In this document: positions 34,021-42,351 of the stretch, piece after piece
How positions within the stretch are numbered: position 1 is the stretch's first letter
Layout: every line of letters begins with the position of its first letter
NCBI GenBank assembly: GCA_934692905.1
Contig: CAKUUM010000004.1
Coordinates: forward strand, 1-64,000
Origin: an uncultured Bacteroidales bacterium
Lineage (GTDB): Bacteria; Bacteroidota; Bacteroidia; Bacteroidales; Paludibacteraceae
DNA length: 64,000 nt
Direction: 5' to 3'
The notes under the pieces: generated by a model
Seen by the model: only the letters and a program-made list of their open reading frames with translations
Databases searched by the model: none
What the model was told of the DNA's origin: nothing
Program-made: the position numbers and the translations under genes

Positions 34021-35306
34021 GCAGGGAGAAATACTGCACCTGCCGTCTCCATCGCTTTCCAATGCTCTGCATCATACACATTCGTCGTCCACCCACTTGC
34101 TGCAGGTGTCCACGTTACAGATGCCGGCTTTACAAAATCATCTGCTAAAAGTATCATACCATACACTCCGTTCACCGTACCACGAGACCACAAATACTCT
34201 GCATTCTTACGGGTATTGAACAGGTAATTCCATTCACTACTCGTCAAAGTACGCCATAAGCCCGCTTGGCTGCCGCCATTGCTGATAGCATTGTACACGC
34301 CCCAATCGTAGTTGGCACTTGTGCCAACAAGGTTCCTATCAGTCATATTGGTTGAAGGACCATAGCCATACGCATTATAATCACTATACGTATACTCCCA
34401 TTGACACTCACCTGTAATAGGCTGCATCTCGCAGTTCCATACAGAATCAAGAGCCACTTGATTTGTAGCACTACTCCATGGCTGATAACGCTGAGCGGCA
34501 GAGTCATTAGACGTATTGTCAAAACCACTTGTCCCCCAACCGAACAAGTCTATCCATCCATCATAAGTGGCAGAGATATTCGAGTTGCTATTACCGATAT
34601 AATCTGTTTGGTTCTCCGCAAAACGCCATGTATTCGTGGAGGCTTGGTATTGCAAATTGCCTTTGGAGAACGACACTTGCTTGTCTGCCGATACCGAGAA
34701 TTTACCACTACCTGCGCCCTCAGATGATGTGCCCGGAGTAGGTTTGTTGGGCGTGGTGAACACGATTTCGTCACCATACGAGGTGCCTGCTTGGTTGACA
34801 GCATAAGCACGCAAGTAATAACGCGTATTTTCTGTCAGATTAACAACCGTCGCTGTAAACTCACCGGTCCCCTTACCTGCCTTGGCGATATTGTCCTCCG
34901 TAGTAGGAGCCGTGTGCGTGGCATAGCAGATACCGCGTTCCGTAACAGCCTCGTTGCTACTGAAGAACACCTTGCCGCCCATAACAAGAGAGTTGTACGT
35001 AGAGCGGGTGACGGCAGTAGTCAGCACCGTAGCCGGACCGTCTTCATCGCCGCAACGATCGATGTAAACGGTGTCCTTGGTCACAATGCGAACCGTGTCA
35101 TGCACCACGTACATGGTGCTACGGGGCATAATCAGGTGGAGCGTGTCGCCCTCCAGCATACCGTTCATGTCGTAGGTCATGCTGTCGATGGTCGTGATGG
35201 GGTGACCGTACAGCACTTTCCCGTTGAGCCAAACCACTTGATTGGTCTGCGCCGTGGCAAAAGCACCAATCAGTGCCATTGCCAAAAAGAGGAATACTTT
35301 CTTCAT
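33840..35306 (-). CDS. Secreted FGE/C-type-lectin-like protein, DGR variable protein
   Basis: The 488-aa protein has a signal peptide (1-20), a Fn3-like domain (about 90-185, ending GTSYGDEIVFTT) and a C-terminal fold seen in Bacteroidales DGR targets (from KFSVSADKQVSFSKGNLQYQ, about 205). The last 60 residues follow the scheme YYWSST-x-AYxLxF-x-LxP-x-R-x-GYSVRLVQ. Between the fixed words the codons are almost all AAC, TAC, GAC, CAC, AGC or CGC, the mark of A-directed mutagenesis from an AAC-rich template. It is followed by a hairpin and lies in one operon with Avd-like and MutS-I-like genes. Confidence 0.85.
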   Translation of the reverse strand: MKKVFLFLAMALIGAFATAQTNQVVWLNGKVLYGHPITTIDSMTYDMNGMLEGDTLHLIMPRSTMYVVHDTVRIVTKDTVYIDRCGDEDGPATVLTTAVTRSTYNSLVMGGKVFFSSNEAVTERGICYATHTAPTTEDNIAKAGKGTGEFTATVVNLTENTRYYLRAYAVNQAGTSYGDEIVFTTPNKPTPGTSSEGAGSGKFSVSADKQVSFSKGNLQYQASTNTWRFAENQTDYIGNSNSNISATYDGWIDLFGWGTSGFDNTSNDSAAQRYQPWSSATNQVALDSVWNCEMQPITGECQWEYTYSDYNAYGYGPSTNMTDRNLVGTSANYDWGVYNAISNGGSQAGLWRTLTSSEWNYLFNTRKNAEYLWSRGTVNGVYGMILLADDFVKPASVTWTPAASGWTTNVYDAEHWKAMETAGAVFLPAAGDRSGQDVYYVQYGGYYWSSTANSSNYAYHLYFNDNRLYPRNYYDRYCGYSVRLVQDL

Positions 35307-35311
35307 TTGTC

Positions 35312-35785
35312 TTATTGTTTTATAAATTGAAATACACCATTTTGTGCCAACAGCAGGTATGTACCCGCAGGCAAGTGTGAAACATCTATCGTAGCGGAAC
35401 CCTCATACAACGGGGCAGTTAGCAGGAGTTCCCCTTGCAGGGCATAGATGCGGACGAAGTCGCCCTCTGCGTGCTGCACCATCAGTTGCCCTTGCGTCGG
35501 ATTGGGATATGCCACCACTTGGGCTTTTGCGTTCTCTGCAGGAGAAAGGTCTGTCGGTTGTTGGTCATCGGAGTAGTCTACACGTCGGATTTTAGCCAAT
35601 GCCTCGTGATACACAACATACCCCGCATGGTCGAAGACACAGAGAGAATCTCCACGGTACACCACCTTGCCCACGGAGACAAGTGCCGTTTGCATGGCAT
35701 TGCCTGTAAGCGGATGGATAGCCAGATGCTCTGCCAACAGCGGTAAACTGCACAGCAGAGACAATAATAAAGTTACTTTTTTCAT
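35312..35785 (-). CDS. Small secreted protein with T9SS type A sorting domain
   Basis: The 157-aa protein has a signal peptide (MKKVTLLLSLLCSLPLLA) and a C-terminal domain of T9SS form: VVAYPNPTQGQLMVQ, VRIYALQGELLL, ATIDVSHLPAGTYLLLAQNG and a final FIKQ. It would be exported through the type IX system and held at the surface. It lies 5 nt upstream of the variable protein, so it may serve as its carrier or surface partner. It has no other domain. Confidence 0.85.
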   Translation of the reverse strand: MKKVTLLLSLLCSLPLLAEHLAIHPLTGNAMQTALVSVGKVVYRGDSLCVFDHAGYVVYHEALAKIRRVDYSDDQQPTDLSPAENAKAQVVAYPNPTQGQLMVQHAEGDFVRIYALQGELLLTAPLYEGSATIDVSHLPAGTYLLLAQNGVFQFIKQ

Positions 35786-35806
35786 TGGTGTGTATATTTT
35801 ATTGTT

Positions 35807-36211
35807 TCATCCTACATTATCTGTCTGATTTGAGCCCCCTCTCTGAGGGGTCTGGGGAGTCATCTGATACCGTCTCCATTGTTCCAAATGCTTGTCCACA
35901 TTCTCCAAGTCGAAGGCTATCTGCGCGTAGCGGTTGGTGGACAACTGCTTGCTGTCGTGCAAGATACGGTAGTACAGTCTCACCTCAACCAACAACTCCA
36001 ACGCCTCTGTGATATACTCTGCTTTCTTCTGGCGGTCAGCCTCCTTGTTGGTGCGATAGACCAATACCTCTATGCGGAACAGCCGCTTCTTCATGTCCTC
36101 GCCCAACGAGTAGCGGTAGTCCTTCGTCAGACGTTTGCACACATCCAACGTGGTCAGCAGCATATCATACACCGCTTTGAATACCGGCAGATTATCATAC
36201 GTACTTGGCAT
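35807..36211 (-). CDS. avd: Avd-like four-helix protein of diversity-generating retroelements
   Basis: The 134-aa protein resembles DGR accessory variability determinants: LPVFKAVYDMLLTTLDVC, DYRYSLGEDMKKRLFRIEV, ALELLVEVRLYYRILHDSKQL and YAQIAFDLENVDKHLEQW cover the four helices. Avd forms a basic pentamer barrel that binds the RT and template RNA. The last 18 residues (TPQTPQRGGSN) are encoded by a GC-rich inverted repeat found elsewhere in the window, so the original end may have been lost. Some non-DGR four-helix bundle (S23-type) proteins look similar, but the context supports Avd. Confidence 0.75.
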   Translation of the reverse strand: MPSTYDNLPVFKAVYDMLLTTLDVCKRLTKDYRYSLGEDMKKRLFRIEVLVYRTNKEADRQKKAEYITEALELLVEVRLYYRILHDSKQLSTNRYAQIAFDLENVDKHLEQWRRYQMTPQTPQRGGSNQTDNVG

Positions 36212-36216
36212 CAGGT

Positions 36217-36272
36217 TATTTACGATTTACGAATTTACGATTTACAAATTTACGATTTACAAATTTGCGATG
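36217..36272. repeat. TTTACGA array between the MutS-I-like gene and avd
   Basis: TTTACGA or TTTACAA starts at 36219, 36226, 36234, 36241, 36249 and 36256, then TTTGCGA at 36265. The strict 7/8 spacing gives a 15-bp unit. The array runs into the end of the upstream gene. Confidence 0.85.
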
Positions 36273-36777
36273 TATGATTTGGTCTTATGTGATATGTGAT
36301 TTCCTTTATCTCCGCCACAAAGTTCATACACTCGATGGGTGTGCTACGCTCCAGCGGGAAAGCACGTATCCTGTCCAGCAGCCGCTGTATATCGCAGTTG
36401 TCTGCATGGCGTGCAGTGTCAGCATATTGCCCGTCTTCGTTATGCCCTGCCGGTTTGCTTTCACGCAGGGGCAACGATGCTTTCCAAGCCATATAGTCCT
36501 GTTCAGAGAAAGCCATTGCCTCCCCCTGCACCTCACATAGTATCTCCATGCCGTCAGGCTGTACCCCGGGAAAGTACTTGCTCAGGCTCTGCGCGGGAAA
36601 GCCCACACTGACCACGTCCTGCCCCACCCGCTTGACAAACTTCCTGGTTGGCTTGAAGCCGAACAGACGATGCAACAGAAATGCCGACTGCTCATAGCCC
36701 CGCCAGAACAGCCCTTCACGCAGAAGCAGAATGCCTGTTGCTGCCTGTTGCTTGATGAGTATTTGCAAATAATCCAT
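36250..36777 (-). CDS. MutS-domain-I-like protein, DGR-associated
   Basis: The 175-aa protein: its first 75 residues resemble MutS domain I by eye, with ATGILLLREGLFWRGYEQSA where MutS has LLFYRMGDFYELFYDDA, and VSVGFPAQSLSKYFP where MutS has PMAGIPYHAVENYL. The rest is helical and unassigned. Stand-alone MutS-like proteins are known as accessory genes of DGRs, and avd follows 38 nt later. I chose the ATG at 36777; the longer frame starts inside a GC-rich repeat. Confidence 0.62.
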   Translation of the reverse strand: MDYLQILIKQQAATGILLLREGLFWRGYEQSAFLLHRLFGFKPTRKFVKRVGQDVVSVGFPAQSLSKYFPGVQPDGMEILCEVQGEAMAFSEQDYMAWKASLPLRESKPAGHNEDGQYADTARHADNCDIQRLLDRIRAFPLERSTPIECMNFVAEIKEITYHIRPNHTSQICKS

Positions 36778-37029
36778 GTCAGATACCCCCACCCCCTCCC
36801 TCAAAGGAGGGGCTTATTATGGCGACGCGAGAGATGCACCCCATTTCACCCACAGGGCTCATCGGGACCCCGACCGCATCGTCTTCCATTTTTATCAAAG
36901 AACACATGCAAAAAAGAGGTTCATATTTCCCCTCTACCGAGTGGAGAAACATGAACTTATGAGCCGTACGCATCCCTTGCGAATAGATGCGCTCAAAGAA
37001 ACCAAAATGCGCTCTATGCCCGCCGCACT

Positions 37030-37053
37030 TGTGTGTGTGTGTGTGTGTGTGTG
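37030..37053. repeat. (TG)12 microsatellite
   Basis: Twelve uninterrupted TG units. Dinucleotide runs this long are rare in bacteria and prone to slippage. It lies about 250 bp upstream of the DGR-like operon. Confidence 0.95.
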
Positions 37054-37364
37054 GAAAGATGGTAGAAGGTAGAGAGCAGAGGATAGGTTGTAGCCCACAT
37101 GGCACAACGTGAAACCATTGCGCTGCTCCCGAAAAATGCAGATATGTCCAGTCGGTTATTTAACATTTGCTCACATCTGTGTTTATATACACAATAAACG
37201 CTTGTGCCTGCAAAATTACAACAATTATTACAGATACGCAAATCAATTGTTATTTTAACGCAAGTTCGATATAACGAAAACTTATCTTGGACGGACGGCT
37301 ACGCTGTATTATCACAAATTGGTCATCAATTCCATGTCTTAAAATCAGCGCAACTGATGTCAGA

Positions 37365-37427
37365 CTAATAGGGCAAATGAGACGAATGGGGCTAATAAGA
37401 CGAATAAGACAAATAGGGCAAATATGG
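37365..37427. repeat. Seven tandem copies of a 9-bp unit (CnAATRRGR)
   Basis: The copies read CTAATAGGG, CAAATGAGA, CGAATGGGG, CTAATAAGA, CGAATAAGA, CAAATAGGG, CAAATATGG. The array ends 7 bp before the -33 element of the following promoter. Confidence 0.9.
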
Positions 37428-37433
37428 TGAATA

Positions 37434-37465
37434 TTTGGACAGGTCAGGTGTTTTTTGTACCTTTG
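37434..37465 (+). promoter_or_regulatory. Complete Bacteroidetes-type promoter
   Basis: TTTG (-33) at 37434-37437 and TACCTTTG (-7) at 37458-37465 are separated by 20 bp, close to the consensus. It drives the SGNH/esterase gene with an 80-nt leader. Confidence 0.75.
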
Positions 37466-37545
37466 TGTCGTATTTCGAGGTGGTTGTGTTTGTCAGGAAT
37501 ACGGCCATGCGGATACAATATGTTTGATACCATTGTTCTATGTAT

Positions 37546-39036
37546 ATGAAATCGTTTTGTGTCAGTTTGCTCACGATGATTGTGAGTGTGTCGGTGTTTG
37601 CGGCTACGGATGACTGGGCGCAGCATAACCGCTATGCCAGTGCCAACGAAGCCATAGTGGATACACCGTCCGTGGTTTTTATAGGTAACTCCATTACCGA
37701 CATCTGGGATAACATACACCCCGAGTTCTTCACCGCCAACCACTATGCCAACCGTGGCATCAGCGGGCAAGTGACATCGCAGATGCTGGCCCGTTTTCAG
37801 GCGGATGTTATCCAACTCCACCCGCAGATTGTGGTGATTCTGGCGGGAACCAATGATATTGCTCTCAACAACGGATATATCGCCATTGAGCATATCGCCG
37901 AGAATATCCAATCGATGTGCGAGTTGGCACAATATCACCATATCCAACCGATTATCTGTTCGGTCCTGCCTGCATATGAATACGCATGGCGCAAAGAAGT
38001 GGAGTCTCCCGCAGCGGTTATACGACAACTCAATAGTCTGCTACGGACATACGCCGAGAAAAACAATATCCCTTATGCGGACTATTACTCCGCCCTGGCG
38101 GATGAACGCGGCGGACTGCCTGAGAAATACTCAAAAGACGGCGTGCACCCTACCGCAGCGGGCTACGACATTATGGAGCCTATCATTACTGCCGAGATAA
38201 ACAAGCACCTGAAGAAAGAGACATGTTCCATCACGCCGACGCGTACCGTGTACCTCTATACCGGCAAGAAGCCCAACGAGAACGGCTATACCGCCGATGA
38301 CGAGACAGCAGGTCAATACGGGGAATTGTACAAGACTTCCGAACCCCGTTTTGATTTGTATCTGCCGGAAGGCGTAGAGAATGCCCCTGTGATACTGTCT
38401 TGTCCGGGTGGCGGATACCGATATACCTCCATCGGCAACGAGGGCATCAACGTGGCAGAGTATTTTGTGCCACGCGGATATGCCGTAGCCGTTCTCAAAT
38501 ACCGGTTACCCAACGGACATACCGAAGTGCCCCTTACGGACGCGTGCCGCGCAATGGAGATACTACGTGACAGTGCCGATGCATGGCATCTGGACAAGAA
38601 CAAGACAGGTGTTATCGGTTTCTCTGCGGGCGGACACCTGGCGGCTACGCTGTGTACGAAATACACTTCGGCAAAGGCACGTCCTGATTTCGGCATACTG
38701 GTTTACCCTGTTATCTCTATGGACGATAGCATTACGCACAAAGGTTCATGCCGCTTGCTCTTGGGCGAGCAGGCGTCTGACACTAAGCGGGATATGTGGT
38801 CCGCCGACAAGTGTGTAAGTGACGACACGCCTCCGTGTTTCATTGTAGCATGCCAGGACGACAAGACGGTGCCGGTAGAGAATTCGATTCGTATGTATCA
38901 GGCTCTCACAGCCCATCATGTCTATACAGAGATGATACTTCTGCCGGCAGGCGGGCACGGTTGGGGCTTTGCCCGTCAGTTTCCGCAACGCAAAGTGTTT
39001 GAAAACGCCTTGATGCAGTTCTTGCAAGGACGGTAA
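37546..39036 (+). CDS. SGNH hydrolase fused to an alpha/beta-hydrolase esterase
   Basis: The 496-aa secreted protein has a signal peptide (about 1-20). The SGNH part (about 25-215) has VVFIGNSITDIW (Ser), ANRGISGQ, LAGTNDIA and DGVHPTAAGY (Asp/His). The second part (about 245-496) has SCPGGGYRYTS (oxyanion hole), GFSAGGHLAA (Ser) and PAGGHGWG (His). Both are esterase types used for removing acetyl groups from polysaccharides. Beside a peptidoglycan locus, O-acetyl groups on muramic acid are a possible target; xylan-type substrates are the alternative. Confidence 0.88.
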   Translation: MKSFCVSLLTMIVSVSVFAATDDWAQHNRYASANEAIVDTPSVVFIGNSITDIWDNIHPEFFTANHYANRGISGQVTSQMLARFQADVIQLHPQIVVILAGTNDIALNNGYIAIEHIAENIQSMCELAQYHHIQPIICSVLPAYEYAWRKEVESPAAVIRQLNSLLRTYAEKNNIPYADYYSALADERGGLPEKYSKDGVHPTAAGYDIMEPIITAEINKHLKKETCSITPTRTVYLYTGKKPNENGYTADDETAGQYGELYKTSEPRFDLYLPEGVENAPVILSCPGGGYRYTSIGNEGINVAEYFVPRGYAVAVLKYRLPNGHTEVPLTDACRAMEILRDSADAWHLDKNKTGVIGFSAGGHLAATLCTKYTSAKARPDFGILVYPVISMDDSITHKGSCRLLLGEQASDTKRDMWSADKCVSDDTPPCFIVACQDDKTVPVENSIRMYQALTAHHVYTEMILLPAGGHGWGFARQFPQRKVFENALMQFLQGR

Positions 39037-39063
39037 ACAGCCGACACCACGTAGTGCAAGCCC

Positions 39064-40284
39064 TTACTCCTCGTACAAGAGATAGGGCTTGCGCTGTGCC
39101 TTGAAGTGCTGAACGTCCGGTTGCCAGCGGGCTTGTATCTCTGCTTCGGTATGCCCGGCGATTATCATAGGGCGGATATAGTCCACGCCAACCAATTTCT
39201 CGAAGAAAGGCGTGAAGAACGCATTGCCGTCCCATGCTTTGCCGTCGGTGGTGTCGGCATTGGCACGCACCACATTGTAGGCATCTATCAGGTAGCGCAA
39301 TGAGAAATGCACTTTGCGGGCATCGGTTGCCGATATACCGCTCAGGTCAATGCCATGGCAGATGTTGCCCTTTTGCGTGGAGGCGGCAGGGGTGAAGGAA
39401 AGGGTGTCCGTAGCCGCGGCAGAGTGGTAAGAGGGATGCCCGTAGCAGAGGAAAGGCTTGTCCGTACCACGTCCCAAGGAAACGGGAGTGCCCTCGAACA
39501 GGCAGACAGACGGATAGAGGTAGACAGCCAGCATATTGCGCAAGTTGGGCGAAGGGGGAACGGGCAGGTTGTAGGTGGTTTGGTGGGTGTAGTTGAGACA
39601 GGTAACGACAGTCAAGTCAACCTGCAATGAATCGCTGAGCCAGTATTCACCGTTTATCATACGTGCCAGTTCACCAAGCGTCATACCATGTACGACCGGT
39701 ATGGGCAATGCCCCGACGCCCGATTTGTAGCGCATATCCAAGATAGGTCCGTCGATGTAGTATCCGTTGGGGTTGGGTCGGTCGAAGACTATGAACTGCT
39801 TGCCGCTGTGTGCGCAAGCGTCCATGAGACGCATCATGGTGATGTAGTAGGTGTAGAAACGAAGTCCGACGTCCTGTATGTCCGTGATTAGCACATCGAA
39901 CAGGGACATAGACTCTGCCGACGGGCGATAGGTCTTGCCATCGTAGAGGGAGAGAATGGGAATACCCGTCTTCTCGTCCACGCTGCTCTGCACATGCTCG
40001 CCCTCGCGTGCCGTGCCGCGGAAACCATGTTCGGGCGAGAAGACAGCCGTGACCTGCACACCATGCGCAAGGAGATGGTCCAAAGTGTGTGTATCGCCCA
40101 CCATGCCCGTATGGTTGCTGAGGAGTGCCACACGCTTGCCCTGCAGCAACGGGAGGTAAGCGTCCGTGCGTTCGGCACCGACGATGACGCGAGTCTGTTC
40201 TGCGGGTTGTTGCGGGGCTGTCGTGGCAGCGGGACAAAGGATAGCCGTTAGCAGGGCTATTAAAAACAAAGGTATTCTTTTCAT
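39064..40284 (-). CDS. namZ: NamZ-like exo-beta-N-acetylmuramidase (DUF1343, GH171)
   Basis: The 406-aa protein has a signal peptide (1-19) and the DUF1343 pattern: GKRVALLSNHTGMVGD, VTAVFSPEHGFRGTAREG, PILSLYDGKTYRPS, LFDVLITDIQDVG and FIVFDRPNPNGYYIDGP. Characterised members (NamZ) release MurNAc from the non-reducing end of peptidoglycan glycans. The length is normal. It lies 268 bp after the DUF4623-like gene with its own promoter box and completes the muramic-acid-releasing set of this locus. Confidence 0.9.
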   Translation of the reverse strand: MKRIPLFLIALLTAILCPAATTAPQQPAEQTRVIVGAERTDAYLPLLQGKRVALLSNHTGMVGDTHTLDHLLAHGVQVTAVFSPEHGFRGTAREGEHVQSSVDEKTGIPILSLYDGKTYRPSAESMSLFDVLITDIQDVGLRFYTYYITMMRLMDACAHSGKQFIVFDRPNPNGYYIDGPILDMRYKSGVGALPIPVVHGMTLGELARMINGEYWLSDSLQVDLTVVTCLNYTHQTTYNLPVPPSPNLRNMLAVYLYPSVCLFEGTPVSLGRGTDKPFLCYGHPSYHSAAATDTLSFTPAASTQKGNICHGIDLSGISATDARKVHFSLRYLIDAYNVVRANADTTDGKAWDGNAFFTPFFEKLVGVDYIRPMIIAGHTEAEIQARWQPDVQHFKAQRKPYLLYEE

Positions 40285-40305
40285 TTCTCTTTTCTATCTA
40301 TGGCA

Positions 40306-40313
40306 CAAAGGTA
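40306..40313 (-). promoter_or_regulatory. -7 promoter box for the NamZ gene
   Basis: TACCTTTG on the minus strand, 22-29 bp before the start codon. Confidence 0.6.
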
Positions 40314-40402
40314 AGTGTTTCGGTTGGATTGCACAACTATGGCGGGATGATTTCATAATCACTTATAACTATGGCGGGGCGAGACGCCTACACTCCTATC
40401 TT

Positions 40403-40430
40403 ACCGCGGACGAGGCGTCCGCGTCCCCGG
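40403..40430. repeat. Palindromic interspersed repeat
   Basis: The core CGGACGAGGCGTCCG with flanks ACCG and CGTCCCCGG; an intergenic twin of the copy inside the phosphatase gene. Confidence 0.8.
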
Positions 40431-40482
40431 CAACAATAGTGAAGATGCGGGACGAGGTGTTTCCCCTACTATTCCACAAGAA

Positions 40483-40527
40483 TATCACAAGAGGTTACCT
40501 AAGTTCGTTAGATAGCCTCTTGTGATA
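40483..40527 (-). terminator. Long hairpin after the DUF4623-like gene
   Basis: TATCACAAGAGG and CCTCTTGTGATA form a perfect 12-bp outer stem, with further pairing (CTAA/TTAG) inside. It lies about 25 bp past the stop codon. The T-tract is weak. Confidence 0.6.
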
Positions 40528-40552
40528 CTTATGCGGTTACTCACCAATATAC

Positions 40553-42280
40553 TTATTGGGCTTTGGGGAATTCGATGAGTGCAAAGCCGGCATTGACAGC
40601 GGCCGTGTAAACCACTAACTTGCCATCCACTTCGGCTGCATTGCACTGAGCGGAGCAAGCCGATGCCGTAGTCTTACCCTCTGAGTCAAGGAAGTAGCCA
40701 TACGTAGGCTCCCATGGGTTCTCCTCCGTGCTGTTGTTGATAGCCTCTGACAACTTGACCAATGCGGCTTGGTTGTCCACACCGTCGGTGATGTCCATGA
40801 TGTAGAGAACAGGACCGAAATTGTAGTGCATCGGTTGCGAGTTGGCTACAGTGAACATCAGATAACGTCCGCGATTGTAGTTGATGATGCGCGGGTCCAC
40901 TCCGTGATTGGGGCGTGCGTCCGCTTCGGTGAAATCGAACTCCACATCGTCAATGAGTTTGGTACCATTGGCATCCATAAGGCGGACAAACGGCACATAC
41001 GTACTGGTGAACAGGTATTTGCCCGGGTCCACTTGATTAACATAACCGTAGTAGGAGCATACATCTTCGAGACTGATTTCGTAAGGGTCGGAGAAGGTGG
41101 TGAAGTTGGTTACCGTGAATCGGTAAATCTTGTCGCCTGGCTCCTGCTTGCAGAAGAAGGCGTATCCGTTACCACTCTCGTCGAGGTTGATAGACATATT
41201 GTCACCCAGGCGTCCCGTGTATTTGGTGGTGTCGTTGCCGTTGATGCTGAGCACGCCATCCCATGACCATACATCGGGCATAGCAGTCGGGGATGCATAG
41301 TGATATACTTTCAACGGAGAAGCAGCACTGACTGGTGCTACAAGGTTGCAGATATAGATGTGTCCGTGAGAGAGACGACCGGCACTGACAACGTGTGTAC
41401 CGCCCGTTACGCCCTCTACGTTGAGCATAATCGGAGCGCTTGCGTTGTTGGCGAGAAGGTCAGCCACCTTCAACAGGCGCGGTGTGGGAGTCTCTGCTCC
41501 TTCACGGGATACGATGAGCACGTGTTCACCATCGAAGTCGCTACCACGTACCTGCTCGCCTGCGAAATAGGCAGGAGTGTTGCCCGTAGCAACAGAGAAG
41601 TCGTGTACGACGGCTTGGGTGAAATCAACGCCCGGGGTAGGTCCGCTCTTGAAGGTGATTTCCATCTCCGTCTTGCGCCCCATAAACTCGATAACGAGTT
41701 TGCCCGGGTTGGCTGCGGTGAGGACATTGTCTTTCATCTCGGTGAATTGGTAGGTGGCACGTGCAGGGATAAGCGTGATAGACGAGAGGATAGCCTCTGC
41801 CTCATCGGGCATACCGAGCGCGAGTACGCCGTCCACCACTTGGGCTGTGTACTCGGTGCCGCCGCGGGACTTCATAACGAGTTTGTCGAGTTGGGGGTCA
41901 GAGGTCGGGTCACTGAGATTGATAAAGACCTCATAGACCTGCTCTTTGGTACCGTTGATGACCTTCACGTCCTGCTTGAGTTGCTTGCCGTCCTCGGAGG
42001 TGTTGAGGGTGAAGTCGTAGGTGTCCTGGTCGAGTTTGGCACCCAGCGAGAGTTTGGCGTTGAACTGGATAGCGTTGACATCGGTCTCGGCTGCCACGTT
42101 GTCGAAAGTGACGGTGTAAGCGTTGTTGTCCACCGTGCCGGTGTAGGTGGAGTTCTTGATAGAAATGGACTTGATGAGCGCCTCGACGGTGTCATTGTTG
42201 CCATTCTCCGGGCCTTTGCACCCGGGTGTGCATAACAACCCGATAAGGGCGATGCACGAAAAGAAAAGATTACGTTTCAT
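40553..42280 (-). CDS. DUF5018/DUF4623-like surface lipoprotein of the PUL
   Basis: The 575-aa protein has a lipobox (LCTPGC, Cys near 22). Two DUF5018-type Ig repeats follow (about 35-125 with LIKSISIKNSTYTGTVD, and 130-220), then a DUF4623-like beta-propeller (about 225-575). Such lipoproteins sit after susD in many Bacteroidetes loci and act as surface glycan-binding proteins. Here it is the third gene of the SusC-SusD group, so it should bind the same glycan, probably denuded peptidoglycan strands. The ATG two codons inside the longest frame is used. Confidence 0.82.
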   Translation of the reverse strand: MKRNLFFSCIALIGLLCTPGCKGPENGNNDTVEALIKSISIKNSTYTGTVDNNAYTVTFDNVAAETDVNAIQFNAKLSLGAKLDQDTYDFTLNTSEDGKQLKQDVKVINGTKEQVYEVFINLSDPTSDPQLDKLVMKSRGGTEYTAQVVDGVLALGMPDEAEAILSSITLIPARATYQFTEMKDNVLTAANPGKLVIEFMGRKTEMEITFKSGPTPGVDFTQAVVHDFSVATGNTPAYFAGEQVRGSDFDGEHVLIVSREGAETPTPRLLKVADLLANNASAPIMLNVEGVTGGTHVVSAGRLSHGHIYICNLVAPVSAASPLKVYHYASPTAMPDVWSWDGVLSINGNDTTKYTGRLGDNMSINLDESGNGYAFFCKQEPGDKIYRFTVTNFTTFSDPYEISLEDVCSYYGYVNQVDPGKYLFTSTYVPFVRLMDANGTKLIDDVEFDFTEADARPNHGVDPRIINYNRGRYLMFTVANSQPMHYNFGPVLYIMDITDGVDNQAALVKLSEAINNSTEENPWEPTYGYFLDSEGKTTASACSAQCNAAEVDGKLVVYTAAVNAGFALIEFPKAQ

Positions 42281-42351
42281 ATACATTTAACAACTAATAA
42301 TTTGCGATGGTGGTAACCAAAACATTCATTGCCTGCAAAAACAAGGAACAT

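Larger units (their letters stand above)
36778..37545. other. 768-bp gap with repeats, no RT or template repeat
   Basis: This is where a DGR reverse transcriptase and template would be expected upstream of the accessory genes, but no reading frame resembles an RT. It starts with a CCCCTCC/GGAGGGG hairpin (36793-36812), then a GACGCGAG word (36823), a (TG)12 tract, a 9-bp array and the promoter of the next plus-strand gene. Confidence 0.6.

Noticed and set aside
36778..37545. Reverse transcriptase or template repeat for the DGR-like cassette
   Set aside because: I looked for an RT-sized frame, a YxDD-like motif and an AAC-rich copy of the variable region here and around the cassette; none is visible.
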